Source of the DNA: Caldifarciminota bacterium
GTDB taxonomy: Bacteria; Hydrothermota; Tepidihabitantia; Tepidihabitantales; Tepidihabitantaceae
Length of the DNA: 27,883 nucleotides
Assembly (NCBI GenBank): GCA_903908785.1
Contig: CAIVTL010000077.1
Span: forward strand, 1 to 27,883
Direction: 5' to 3'
Numbering within the stretch: position 1 is the stretch's first letter; each line of letters starts with the position of its first letter. The translations under genes were made by a program, and so were the position numbers. The notes below the pieces were generated by a model, which saw only the letters and a program-made list of their open reading frames with translations, was not told the origin of the DNA and ran no database searches. Shown in pieces: positions 14,254 through 21,811 of this stretch.

Positions 14254-14997
14254 CTAGGGCCGGCTGGCGACGAGCTGCATCTCGAGCTCGCCATCTTCGG
14301 TCAGGTAACGCACCATTCGATGCGCCCCGGTCTTCTCGTACCAGACCGTAACTTTCTGCGGCCCGAATTCGAAAAGCAGCCTGACGCAGTTGAACTTGCC
14401 GGCCGGCACCCGCGCGGCTTCATCACCGATGAAACTCAGCCGGCCGGCCAGCACCGCGCCGCCGGGCGGCGGTCCCATCGGGTTGATGATGCGAATTTCT
14501 ATCGGCTGGCGGCCTTGAATCTGGATGACCCGGCCGAGCACAGTAAGCTGGTCCGCGTCGTAGGTGCGCGGGCCCAATGGCAGCAACTGCTGCTGCTCGC
14601 CATCCGGGGCGTAGACGGAGATGGCAACCGAACTGTCGGCGTAGTTGGCCGCCGTAGTCATTATCGCGCCACCGGTCCGGATGAATCGGAAGGACGTGAG
14701 CGGCACCATGCCGTCGCGCGTAACGAAGACGAGCGATGAGTCGCTGGTCTCGACCGCGCCGTTCCGGGTCGTCGCCACCAAGTCGAGCCGGTACGACGGC
14801 ACGTCGCGGAACGCGACGTGCTGGACGGTCATCGAGAACACGCCGCTCTGGTGGCCGGCGTTGAGTATCGCGTACTCGGTAATCTCGCCGTCGGGCAGTA
14901 CCGGCCCGGTGACCTGCATGCCGGAGACCGGGCTGACGCGGCCGCAGCCGCCCAAGACGAGAGTCAATAGAATGAGAAATAGCAGTATCTGCTTCAT
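14254..14997 (-). CDS. Lipoprotein with a DUF3108-like fold
   Basis: The 247-aa protein has signal MKQILLFLILLTLVLGGC with lipobox LGGC (Cys18). The mature part has paired long beta-strands (ITEYAILNAGHQSGVFSM..., SYRLDLVATT...). Near the end it has VPAGKFNCVRLLFEF, then VTVWYEKTG and MVRYLTEDGELEMQL. That pattern of 'aG.f...R......vWy......lV.......' matches DUF3108-type envelope proteins. The role is unknown; a periplasmic or outer-membrane position is likely. Start ATG 14997 has AGGAGGTG just upstream. The promoter at 15055-15082 gives a 5' leader of about 50 nt. Confidence 0.7.
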   Translation of the reverse strand: MKQILLFLILLTLVLGGCGRVSPVSGMQVTGPVLPDGEITEYAILNAGHQSGVFSMTVQHVAFRDVPSYRLDLVATTRNGAVETSDSSLVFVTRDGMVPLTSFRFIRTGGAIMTTAANYADSSVAISVYAPDGEQQQLLPLGPRTYDADQLTVLGRVIQIQGRQPIEIRIINPMGPPPGGAVLAGRLSFIGDEAARVPAGKFNCVRLLFEFGPQKVTVWYEKTGAHRMVRYLTEDGELEMQLVASRP

Positions 14998-15054
14998 GGC
15001 GCACCTCCTGGTATCGGCACAATAGTGACCCCGGCAGAGCCGGAAGCCGGTCAA

Positions 15055-15082
15055 AATATAGCAGTGGCCCGGCGGGTGTCAA
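15055..15082 (-). promoter_or_regulatory. Strong promoter for the DUF3108-like lipoprotein
   Basis: On the minus strand: TTGACA (15082-15077), 16 bp, TATATT (15060-15055). It diverges from the plus-strand promoter whose -35 starts 20 bp away. Confidence 0.7.
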
Positions 15083-15102
15083 CCGAGGCCGTTACCAGAT
15101 GC

Positions 15103-15131
15103 TTGACAGGCCGCGGTTTTCGGTCTATGTT
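15103..15131 (+). promoter_or_regulatory. Promoter for the small ORF and glycosyltransferase
   Basis: TTGACA (15103-15108), 17 bp, TATGTT (15126-15131), 7 nt before GTG 15139. Confidence 0.65.
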
Positions 15132-15138
15132 CTCGGCC

Positions 15139-15213
15139 GTGCCCAAATCCCTGATACCGGCGGTAATCGCCGCTCCGGCGGCGACTCGCTCGCGGGAGGC
15201 AACCGGTAAGTGA
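15139..15213 (+). CDS. Possible leaderless 24-residue leader peptide
   Basis: GTG 15139 stands at the predicted transcription start and opens a frame PKSLIPAVIAAPAATRS... that ends in TGA 15211-15213. That stop overlaps the GTG start of the glycosyltransferase at 15210 (GTGA). This geometry suggests translational coupling: ribosomes loaded on the leaderless start would end at the next start codon. The peptide itself resembles no known family. It could also be untranslated leader. Confidence 0.4.
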   Translation: MPKSLIPAVIAAPAATRSREATGK

Positions 15214-17186
15214 ACCGGCAGACAACGGACAGGTGGTGGCCGCCGGCGCTGATTCTGCTCGGGGCGGCGGCGCTGCGGGCCGCCGGTCTTGTCTACTACA
15301 CCCGCAATCTGCCCTTCCCCGCTTACCCGTTCGGCGACGCCGAAATATACCTTGTCTGGGCCAGGCAGATTGCCGCCGGCGCCCAGACGTCCGGGGTTTT
15401 CTACCGCGCGCCGCTGTATCCGTACTTCGTCGCGCTGGCCCTCAAGGCCGGCGCGGGTCTCTGGCCGGTCTATATCGTCCAAACGCTGCTTGGGCTGGCG
15501 ACGATACTCCTGGTCTATCGCCTTGCCCGGCGACTGTTCGGACCGCCGGCCGCGCTGGTGGCGCTCGCGCTGGCTGCGCTATCGGCGCCGCTGCCATTCT
15601 TCGAGAGTAAGCTGCTCTCGGCCACGCTCGTTGTCTTCCTCATCACGCTCGGCAGTTACCTGCTCACGATGGTCGGTGACCGGCGACAGCGCTGGATATG
15701 GCTGCCGGCCGGCATCGTCTTCGGCGCGGCGGCGGTCGCCTGGGCCGGAGCAGGCATCATCTTTGCGCTCGCCTGCATCTGGGCGGTCGCGGGCCGGACC
15801 GCCGGACGCAAAGGGGTCTGGCTCGGAATTGCCGGCTGCCTGCTGGTCATCGGCGCGGTGACGGCGCGCAACGCCACGGTCGGGCAGGACTTTGTTCCCA
15901 TCAGTTCGAACGGCGGCTTCACCCTCTACCAAGGAAACAACCGCCTTGCCGCCGGCACCCTTGCCCAGCCGCCGGAGATGTTCGAGTTCAGGCACGAAGG
16001 CCGTTTCCTGACCGCGATTGCCGAGCAGGAACAGTTCGAGAAACTGTATGCGGAATCCCTTGCCGGCCACGCGCTCCGTCCATCGCAGATTTCCGCCTTC
16101 TGGGCCGGACGGGCGCTATCTTGGGCCGTTCATGACCCCGGCGCATTTGCCCTGCTGCTGGGCCGCAAGCTGGTGCTCGCGCTGTCCGACTATGAGTCGC
16201 CGTCCGACTACAACCTCGACCTGGAGCTGCATACGGTCTGGCCCCTGCGTCTCGCCTTTGTCCGTTTCGGGTTGCTGCTCGCCCTGGCCGTTGCCGGTCT
16301 GCTCCTCTCGCGCGAGCAGCGCTACTGGCCGCTGTACCCGGTCCTGCTCGGCACGCTTGCGGCCCTGCTGGTTTTCTATGTGGCGGACCGCTACCGCCTG
16401 CCCGCGTATCCGGCCTTGGCGGCGCTGGCCGGCGCCGGCGCACACAAACTCTGGCGGGCAGCACGATTCCGAAAGCTACGGCCGTGGCCGGTGGCCATCG
16501 GCGTGACCCTGCTGTTGCTTTCGACCGTCGCCTTCACGCTGCCCTTGCGGCGGGGCTCGGAACTGCTGCGCGCCGGGGCGTACCGAAATCTGGCCGAAGT
16601 CTGGCAATACCGTTCGGCCGAACCGGAAAAGGCGGAGGCGGCCTACCGCACGGCGGTTGCCATCTACCAACGGAACGTCAATCCCGCCAACCGCCAGGAA
16701 AGGCTGGCGCAGGCTGAGACGTACGTACTGCTGGCGCAGCTATATGCCCAGACCGGACGGCAGGACCTGGCTGAAGCGACGGTTCGCGAGGCGGCGGCGC
16801 TGAACACCGGCCTCGCTCTGCCCGGGTTCGCTCCCGGCCGCCTGGAACTGGCCCGCTCCGCACTCGCGCAGGCAGACACCGTCGCGGCAATCGCTCGTTT
16901 GTCCGAGGCGCTGGCCGCCGACTCCTCCAACCACGACGCCTACCTGATGCTTGGCGGCCTGCTGGGCGCGCGGGGGCAACCCGGCCCGGCGTTTGACCTC
17001 CTCAGCCGCGCGGCGCTGCGGTTCCCCAACGACCCGGCGCTGCTCTACAACCTCGCGCTCGCCGCGCTCAACGCCGGGCATTACCAGATTGCGCTCGACC
17101 GGGCCGAGCAGGTGCTCAAGCTCGTGCCCAGCCATCCCTGGGCCAAAACCGTGGCGACCCGCGCCCGTGCCAAACTCGGTCGATAG
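15210..17186 (+). CDS. GT-C (GT39/GT83-type) membrane glycosyltransferase fused to TPR repeats
   Basis: The 658-aa protein has about 430 N-terminal residues with roughly ten membrane segments in GT-C style. After the first segment come FGDAEIYLVWARQI (Asp43 is the likely catalytic Asp of the first loop) and APLYPYFVAL, as in polyprenyl-phosphate-sugar dependent mannosyl/arabinosyl transferases. The C-terminal 200 residues are at least four TPR units (QAETYVLLAQLYAQTGRQDLA, DAYLMLGGLLGARGQPGPAF, ALLYNLALAALNAGHYQIAL), probably periplasmic. The likely role is transfer of a sugar from a lipid carrier to a protein or glycan on the outer face of the inner membrane. GTG 15210 has GGGAGG 10 nt upstream and overlaps the small ORF before it. 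Confidence 0.75.
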   Translation: MNRQTTDRWWPPALILLGAAALRAAGLVYYTRNLPFPAYPFGDAEIYLVWARQIAAGAQTSGVFYRAPLYPYFVALALKAGAGLWPVYIVQTLLGLATILLVYRLARRLFGPPAALVALALAALSAPLPFFESKLLSATLVVFLITLGSYLLTMVGDRRQRWIWLPAGIVFGAAAVAWAGAGIIFALACIWAVAGRTAGRKGVWLGIAGCLLVIGAVTARNATVGQDFVPISSNGGFTLYQGNNRLAAGTLAQPPEMFEFRHEGRFLTAIAEQEQFEKLYAESLAGHALRPSQISAFWAGRALSWAVHDPGAFALLLGRKLVLALSDYESPSDYNLDLELHTVWPLRLAFVRFGLLLALAVAGLLLSREQRYWPLYPVLLGTLAALLVFYVADRYRLPAYPALAALAGAGAHKLWRAARFRKLRPWPVAIGVTLLLLSTVAFTLPLRRGSELLRAGAYRNLAEVWQYRSAEPEKAEAAYRTAVAIYQRNVNPANRQERLAQAETYVLLAQLYAQTGRQDLAEATVREAAALNTGLALPGFAPGRLELARSALAQADTVAAIARLSEALAADSSNHDAYLMLGGLLGARGQPGPAFDLLSRAALRFPNDPALLYNLALAALNAGHYQIALDRAEQVLKLVPSHPWAKTVATRARAKLGR

Positions 17187-17272
17187 CCCCACAACCGCCA
17201 AGGCCGAAGGGGAAAAGGGAAATGGCAACGTCCGGACACGGAAATGATGAACCGCAGATGCCGCAGATTCCG

Positions 17273-17314
17273 CTTCTGACTTGGAGTTTGGGGTTTGGAG
17301 TTTGGGGTTTCCCA
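17273..17314. repeat. Heptamer array, 6 units (TTTGGGG/TTTGGAG)
   Basis: The units are CTTCTGA, CTTGGAG, TTTGGGG, TTTGGAG, TTTGGGG, TTTCCCA. It ends 12 bp before the -35 box at 17327. Confidence 0.7.
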
Positions 17315-17326
17315 AGATGGCGCGGC

Positions 17327-17354
17327 TTGACCGCCGACGCCGGCCTCGTATACT
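17327..17354 (+). promoter_or_regulatory. Promoter with leaderless start at 17361
   Basis: TTGACC (17327-17332), 16 bp, TATACT (17349-17354), then 6 nt to ATG 17361. There is no ribosome-binding site. Confidence 0.65.
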
Positions 17355-17360
17355 CACCCC

Positions 17361-18002
17361 ATGAAGGGAATCAGCCTCGAACCTGCCCGCGGCCTCTTGG
17401 ACAACCTCACCCACACGGAACTGGCGCGCATGGTCAGGCGCAGCCGGTTGGATATTGTCGTTCCCCGCGCCCGCGCCGCGCTGGCTGACTCGATTACCCG
17501 GCACCTGAGCCTGGACGAAATCCTCGAGGAGATTCATCACCTTTTCCCGCCCCGGCGCGGCACGAAGCAGACAGAGGATACCGTCCGGCTCGACCAACTC
17601 CCCCCGCTCCACGGCAGCGCCACGGTTCAGGTCTCTTCCCGGTCCCGGCCGCAACTCGGCCGGGCACTGCTCGGGCGCAGCAAGGACTGCCTGGCGCTCA
17701 GCTTCAACAGCGCTCCGCTCTTCCTGGAGAATCGCTGGCCGGTGCTGGTGCGTGGTGACGGTACCGTGCCGCACTCGCGGCTCTACGCGGCCTATGTCCG
17801 ACCCGGCCGGGTCCACCCTTCCGCCGAAGCCGCGCCGCCCCGCACGAAACCCTACATGCTGGACGAAGGCGAATACCAACTCCGCAACGCCCGCCTCCGG
17901 TTCGAATTCGCCCACGCCGGCCCAATTTCGTTCCAGGTGACCTTCCTGCGCGACCGGCCGCCGGCCGGCCGGCCCGAATACCTGCTCGAACCCATCGTCT
18001 GA
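17361..18002 (+). CDS. Conserved-looking hypothetical protein
   Basis: The 213-aa protein is soluble, with no signal peptide or membrane segment. Residues 1-65 are helical (LLDNLTHTELARMVRRSRLDIVV...DEILEEIHHLFPP). After a linker, the rest looks all-beta and Pro/Arg-rich: LALSFNSAPLFLENRWPVLVRGDGTVPHSRLYAAY, then YQLRNARLRFEFAHAGPISFQVTFL. The beta part could bind a partner or ligand, but I recognise no family. It is monocistronic from its own leaderless promoter, between the glycosyltransferase and PrsW. Start ATG 17361 is fixed by that promoter. Confidence 0.65.
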   Translation: MKGISLEPARGLLDNLTHTELARMVRRSRLDIVVPRARAALADSITRHLSLDEILEEIHHLFPPRRGTKQTEDTVRLDQLPPLHGSATVQVSSRSRPQLGRALLGRSKDCLALSFNSAPLFLENRWPVLVRGDGTVPHSRLYAAYVRPGRVHPSAEAAPPRTKPYMLDEGEYQLRNARLRFEFAHAGPISFQVTFLRDRPPAGRPEYLLEPIV

Positions 18003-18014
18003 CCATCCAGAGGA

Positions 18015-18084
18015 GTTAGCGGTTAGCAAGTTAGGAGTTAGGAGCCTGACTCCTAACTGCTCACTCCTAACTGCTAACTGCTAA
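18015..18084. repeat. Ten-unit heptamer array forming an inverted repeat before prsW
   Basis: Ten 7-bp units: GTTAGCG, GTTAGCA, AGTTAGG, AGTTAGG, AGCCTGA, then CTCCTAA, CTGCTCA, CTCCTAA, CTGCTAA, CTGCTAA. The last four to five units are near-complements of the first four, so the array can fold into an imperfect hairpin of about 30 bp around AGCCTGA. The final A is the first base of the prsW start codon. Confidence 0.75.
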
Positions 18085-18887
18085 TGCTCGGATTACTCGT
18101 TCTCGCCATCGCCCCGGCCGTCGCGCTGTTCTTCTTTTTCTACCTCCGCGACGAGTACCAGAAAGAACCGCTCGGCATTCTGCTGGCGACTTTCGGGCTT
18201 GGCGCTGCCTCGCTCGTGCCCGCGGCGCTCACGTCGCTGTCGCTTCAGAGACTCACCGGCTGGCACTCCGACACGCCCAACCTGCTCCACGCCTTTCTGG
18301 GCGCGATGATTATTGTCGGCCTGGTCGAGGAGGGAGCGAAGTTCATCGTCGTGCGGTTCTACGCCTACCACCGGCCCGAGTTCGACGAACCCTATGACGG
18401 AATCATGTACTCGGTCATGGCCGCGCTCGGCTTCGCCACGCTTGAGAACATCCTGTACGTCTTCTCCAACGGTGCCGGCGCGGGCGTCATGCGCGCGCTA
18501 CTCTCGATGCCGAGCCACGCCTTTGACGGCGTGCTGATGGGCTACTTCCTCGGCGAGGCCAAGTTCGCCCGCAGCAACCGCGTCGGCAACTGGCTGTCCG
18601 CGCTTGGTTTTGGGCTGGCCGTCACGGCACACGGGCTCTACGACTTCATTGTCTTCTCGCTCGACAAAGCGCCGCTGCTCATCCTGAGCCTCATTACCCT
18701 GGCGGTTCTCTTCTGGGTCATTTTCTTCAAGGCCACGCGGAAACTGGCAGAGCAGTCGCCCCACAAGCACCCGCCGCTGGCCCAACTTCGCCGCGACTCA
18801 GCGGAAGAAGCGAAGACCGCCGAGCAGAGTCAAGAGGGGCCGGCTAACCACCAAGACACGGGGACACGAGGTGGTCGAGTGGCCTAA
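18084..18887 (+). CDS. prsW: PrsW-family intramembrane metalloprotease
   Basis: The 267-aa protein has about seven membrane segments and all PrsW motifs: EEGAK (82-86), DEPYDGIMYSVMAALGFATLEN (101-122), SMPSHAFDGVLMGY with His145, and TAHGLYDF with His183. These Glu and His residues form the metalloprotease site. The family cleaves membrane-bound anti-sigma factors or other single-span proteins. No anti-sigma partner is visible here. The last 40 residues are polar and low in complexity, and the stop codon (18885-18887) lies inside an 8-bp repeat array, so the tail may have grown by reading into repeat DNA. ATG 18084 starts right at the end of a heptamer array, with no Shine-Dalgarno sequence. 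Confidence 0.85.
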   Translation: MLGLLVLAIAPAVALFFFFYLRDEYQKEPLGILLATFGLGAASLVPAALTSLSLQRLTGWHSDTPNLLHAFLGAMIIVGLVEEGAKFIVVRFYAYHRPEFDEPYDGIMYSVMAALGFATLENILYVFSNGAGAGVMRALLSMPSHAFDGVLMGYFLGEAKFARSNRVGNWLSALGFGLAVTAHGLYDFIVFSLDKAPLLILSLITLAVLFWVIFFKATRKLAEQSPHKHPPLAQLRRDSAEEAKTAEQSQEGPANHQDTGTRGGRVA

Positions 18888-18910
18888 TGGTCCAGTGGTC
18901 TAGTGTGCGG
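18871..18910. repeat. 8-bp-period array, 5 units (GTGGTCTA)
   Basis: The units are GTGGTCGA, GTGGCCTA, ATGGTCCA, GTGGTCTA, GTGTGCGG. It overlaps the end of prsW. Confidence 0.55.
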
Positions 18911-18918
18911 GAACCGAC

Positions 18919-18953
18919 GTTCTAACTTCCGCAGTCCAGCTTCTGACTTCTGA
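18919..18953. repeat. Heptamer array, 5 units (CTTCTGA)
   Basis: The units are GTTCTAA, CTTCCGC, AGTCCAG, CTTCTGA, CTTCTGA. Confidence 0.6.
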
Positions 18954-18981
18954 CATCGCCCGGTCTTTGGTGTCCTGCCGT

Positions 18982-19023
18982 CCTCTGCCTCTGCCTCTAC
19001 CTCTACCTCTACCTTTACCTCTC
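18982..19023. repeat. Hexamer array, 7 units (CCTCTA)
   Basis: CCTCTG twice, CCTCTA three times, CCTTTA, CCTCTC. It forms a strand-biased pyrimidine tract ending 7 bp from the transaldolase stop. Confidence 0.75.
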
Positions 19024-19030
19024 CCTGTTC

Positions 19031-19660
19031 CTACCCCGCCCGACCAAACTCCTCGATAGCCGCATCCGACAGCGGGTGATTTCCGAGACTCATCAGGATG
19101 TCCATCGGCAAAGTCAGGTGATTCGCGCCGGCCAGCACCGCTTGCGTTGCCTCATCGGCTGACCTGATGCTCGCGGCCAGAATCTCCGCCTGCTTGCCTG
19201 TCGCCCTGACTACCGCCGCCATCTCGGCTACCAACTTGCACCCATCGCCCAGCAGCCGCGTTGCCCGGTTCACGTATGGAATCACGTAACGCGCGCCTGC
19301 CTCGCAGGCAACGAGCGTCTGGTGCCCGCTGTACACCGCGGTCGCGGCGCAAGGAATGTCACCTGAGATCCTGGCGATGAGGGCCATGTTCTCGCTGGTC
19401 GCAGGAATCTTGAGCACGACCTTCTCCGGGCTGATACCAAAGAACTCCCGTCCCTCGCGCTCGCGCTCCGCGACCGTCTTCGCCGTAACCTGGTAGAACA
19501 CCGGCCCCGGCGCAATCGCGCATATCTGGCGGATGATGTCTTTCGGTTCGCCCTTGGCCTTTGCCATGATGGTCGGGTTCGTGGTCACACCGGCCAGAAA
19601 CCCAAACTCGACCGCCTGCCTGACTTCCTCAATCTTGGCACTGTCCAAGAAAAGTCCCAT
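19031..19660 (-). CDS. talC: TalC/Fsa-type transaldolase or fructose-6-phosphate aldolase
   Basis: The 209-aa protein has the short decameric-subfamily length. N-terminal GLFLDSAKIEEV and GVTTNPTIMAKA are typical, and VVLKIPAT carries the Schiff-base lysine (Lys84). Later motifs include ILAASIRSADE and HLTLPMDILMSLGNHPLSD. The usual 'SPFVGR.DD' is altered to IPYVNRATRLLGDG, so substrate specificity may differ. The reaction is transfer or cleavage of a dihydroxyacetone unit on sugar phosphates. AAGGAG stands 7 nt before ATG 19660. It is the last gene of the minus-strand operon after a pfkB kinase and a secreted propeller protein, 38 bp behind the latter. Confidence 0.85.
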   Translation of the reverse strand: MGLFLDSAKIEEVRQAVEFGFLAGVTTNPTIMAKAKGEPKDIIRQICAIAPGPVFYQVTAKTVAEREREGREFFGISPEKVVLKIPATSENMALIARISGDIPCAATAVYSGHQTLVACEAGARYVIPYVNRATRLLGDGCKLVAEMAAVVRATGKQAEILAASIRSADEATQAVLAGANHLTLPMDILMSLGNHPLSDAAIEEFGRAG

Positions 19661-19698
19661 GATTCACTCCTTTCCGGCCCGGGCCAGAAATCTGCGGG

Positions 19699-20850
19699 TC
19701 ATCTGACAAGCTCGGCAATCACGAACCGCCTCGAAGGCTGCAAGCAGGCCAGATACGGGCTGGACGCACGCCAGTCGCCATAGGGCCAGAACTTGCCGCG
19801 GACTGCCAACAGACTTTGCCCGCCGCCCGGCAGCGCAAATGTCAGTAGACACGAATCCGTAACGATTCCCGACGACTGACGGGGATCCATCCCGGCCGTG
19901 TCCACGTCCTGCGCAGGAAGTACCAGCGTGTCACCCAGCCACAGCAGTGCGCGGACCTGATATGCGCGCAGCGGACGGCTGGGCCAAACTATGTTGCCGC
20001 TTCGGTTCAGTGCCATGACTCTGCCTGAGTCTTGGCTGGTCTTGCTGCCTTGGTACACAGCCAGCAACCTTGCGTCGCTGGACCACGCCATTCGCGGCCA
20101 GCCATAGTGCGACCAAGCCGCGTCGTTGCGGACCGTTATGGTGCCGCCGCCCGCGCGGTCGTACATAACGAGGGAGTCAGACGTCACTACCGCCACGGCA
20201 TGGCAGTGGACAGCGACCGCAGTGCCGCACGACCATCCGAATTCTCCGCTTTGCCAGCGTACGCGTGCTTCACGGTCGAACAGAACCAAGGAACCGCGGG
20301 GCGTCCGCACGACAAAGAGTGAGTCGTCCGCATAGAGCAAATCGACCGGAAGCTTGAACGGCAGCGTGCCTACAATCTCACCGTTATTGTTGAGAACTTC
20401 CTCGCGCCCGCGAACGAGCGAGTAACGCAACCAGCGCCCGGGCGCACCGGCACCGACGCCCTCAGGGCCGGAGAATAGCTTCCTGCCGTACCGGTCGTAA
20501 GTGGTAGACACACCGTGGTCGCCCCGCGTTACCAGCAAGTCATACCCAGACGATATTGAGTAGTTCACCATCTGCTGAATTGCCGAAAGCAAGTCCGGGA
20601 TGATGCGGTGCCGAAGTAATGGGCCCGAGTCAGTCCAGAAGCTGATTGCCGGACGCAAGTAGCCGTTTCTACAGACCGAACTGTCGTGAGTGATGTAGAC
20701 CGTGGGAAAGCCCGGACACTTTGCCTTGTGTTGCCATACCCAGCGGTTGTACGCAGCAGGGCTGCTCGCATCAACGACCAGCCGCAGGTGCAGGCTGTCG
20801 CCAAGACCGACGGCGCAGACAAACAGAAGCGGCAGAGCCAGTCGCTTCAC
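19699..20850 (-). CDS. Secreted or periplasmic beta-propeller-like hypothetical protein
   Basis: The 383-aa protein has a signal peptide (MKRLALPLLFVCAVGLGDS). Repeating blade-like stretches (LYADDSLFVVRTPRGSLVLFDREARVRWQSG, VVTSDSLVMYDRAGGGTITV, SSDARLLAVYQG...GRVMALNRSGNIVWPSRP) resemble PQQ/WD40-type propeller repeats. No family can be named. Its ATG overlaps the TGA of the upstream kinase (ATGA, 20850-20847), so it is translationally coupled to a cytoplasmic sugar kinase, an unusual pairing for an exported protein. The mature part contains several cysteines, which could form disulfides. Confidence 0.7.
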   Translation of the reverse strand: MKRLALPLLFVCAVGLGDSLHLRLVVDASSPAAYNRWVWQHKAKCPGFPTVYITHDSSVCRNGYLRPAISFWTDSGPLLRHRIIPDLLSAIQQMVNYSISSGYDLLVTRGDHGVSTTYDRYGRKLFSGPEGVGAGAPGRWLRYSLVRGREEVLNNNGEIVGTLPFKLPVDLLYADDSLFVVRTPRGSLVLFDREARVRWQSGEFGWSCGTAVAVHCHAVAVVTSDSLVMYDRAGGGTITVRNDAAWSHYGWPRMAWSSDARLLAVYQGSKTSQDSGRVMALNRSGNIVWPSRPLRAYQVRALLWLGDTLVLPAQDVDTAGMDPRQSSGIVTDSCLLTFALPGGGQSLLAVRGKFWPYGDWRASSPYLACLQPSRRFVIAELVR

Positions 20851-21764
20851 GATGTCGCTCGAACCAGCCGTTCCACGGCTTCCAGCTTGGGCATGGACGG
20901 TTCCGCGCCCATGACTGTGCAGGCGAGAGCGCCGCAGGCGTTGGCGAAACGGACCGCGTCGTCGAGCGGCTTGCCCTGCGCCAGCATCACGGCCAGCCCG
21001 GCCCGGAACGCATCGCCTGCGCCGGTCGTGTCAACCACGTTCACCTTGTGCGCCGGGAACCGAAGCAATGCGGCGCGGTCAACTGCCATTGCGCCCTGCT
21101 CGCCGAGGGAGATAACCACGCCCTGCCGCGTCTCGGGCAGCAGCGCTGCTGCCGCCTCTTCCGAAGTCATCTTCCACGTCAGCATGTGGGCTTCTATCTC
21201 GTTCGGCACAATGTAGTCTATCGGCGCGTTGAACCGCTCGAAGCCGTGCTCGACAGGCGCAGGGTCAAGCAGAACCAGCGTGTCGTACTTGCGCGCAATC
21301 TCGGCGGCTCTTCTCGACGCTGACGGCGGTATCTCGAACTGCAGCATCAGCACGTCGGCCGCGGCAATCTGCTCTTCTGCCGCAAGGGCGTCATCCGGCG
21401 TCACGCGCATGTTGGCCCGGGGCGCGGCGATGATGCTGTTCTCTCCGCTGGCGTCTATGACCGGTGAGGCAATCGCGGTTCCTGCGTCCGGGTCGCGCGT
21501 CACGTGGCTTGAGTCAATACCTTCCTGTTCCAGCTTCGCCATGAACATGTCCCCGAACGTGTCACGGCCGACCCGACCGACCATACTCACGTCCGCGCCC
21601 AGCCGTCTTGCCGCAATCGCCTGGTTGAATCCTTTGCCGCCGAGGAACATTCCGAAGTCGCGAGCCAGCATCGTCTCGCCCGGCCCGGGCCGGTGGTCAA
21701 CCTTGAACACAAGGTCAATCACGAAGCTGCCGACAACGCAGATACGCGGCTTGTTGCCTTTCAT
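20847..21764 (-). CDS. PfkB-family (ribokinase-like) sugar kinase
   Basis: The 305-aa protein has normal length for the family. Signature 1, GGKGFNQAIAARRLGA, begins at 42. NEIE at 188-191 is the NxxE metal/phosphate motif. Signature 2, DTTGAGDAF, is at 245-253, with Asp251 as catalytic base. It phosphorylates a sugar or nucleoside with ATP. Ribose is the best guess from GGKG.NQA and the overall likeness to RbsK, but not proven. It is the first gene of the operon with the propeller protein and talC, together suggesting pentose or related sugar-phosphate metabolism. A promoter 9 nt upstream and no Shine-Dalgarno sequence imply a nearly leaderless mRNA. Confidence 0.85.
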   Translation of the reverse strand: MKGNKPRICVVGSFVIDLVFKVDHRPGPGETMLARDFGMFLGGKGFNQAIAARRLGADVSMVGRVGRDTFGDMFMAKLEQEGIDSSHVTRDPDAGTAIASPVIDASGENSIIAAPRANMRVTPDDALAAEEQIAAADVLMLQFEIPPSASRRAAEIARKYDTLVLLDPAPVEHGFERFNAPIDYIVPNEIEAHMLTWKMTSEEAAAALLPETRQGVVISLGEQGAMAVDRAALLRFPAHKVNVVDTTGAGDAFRAGLAVMLAQGKPLDDAVRFANACGALACTVMGAEPSMPKLEAVERLVRATS

Positions 21765-21773
21765 GGTGTCGAG

Positions 21774-21801
21774 AGGATACCCGGAATCGGGCGACTATCA
21801 A
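21774..21801 (-). promoter_or_regulatory. Promoter with near-leaderless start for the pfkB operon
   Basis: On the minus strand: TTGATA (21801-21796), 16 bp, TATCCT (21779-21774), then 9 nt to ATG 21764. It lies between the holin-like gene and the kinase, so the kinase need not depend on upstream transcription. Confidence 0.6.
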
Positions 21802-21811
21802 CCGGCGGCGG

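Noticed and set aside
16740..18029. Long minus-strand open frame (429 codons)
   Set aside because: It spans antisense to the TPR part of the glycosyltransferase and the whole 17361 gene, both well supported; low-complexity Arg/Gly/Glu-rich translation typical of high-GC antisense.
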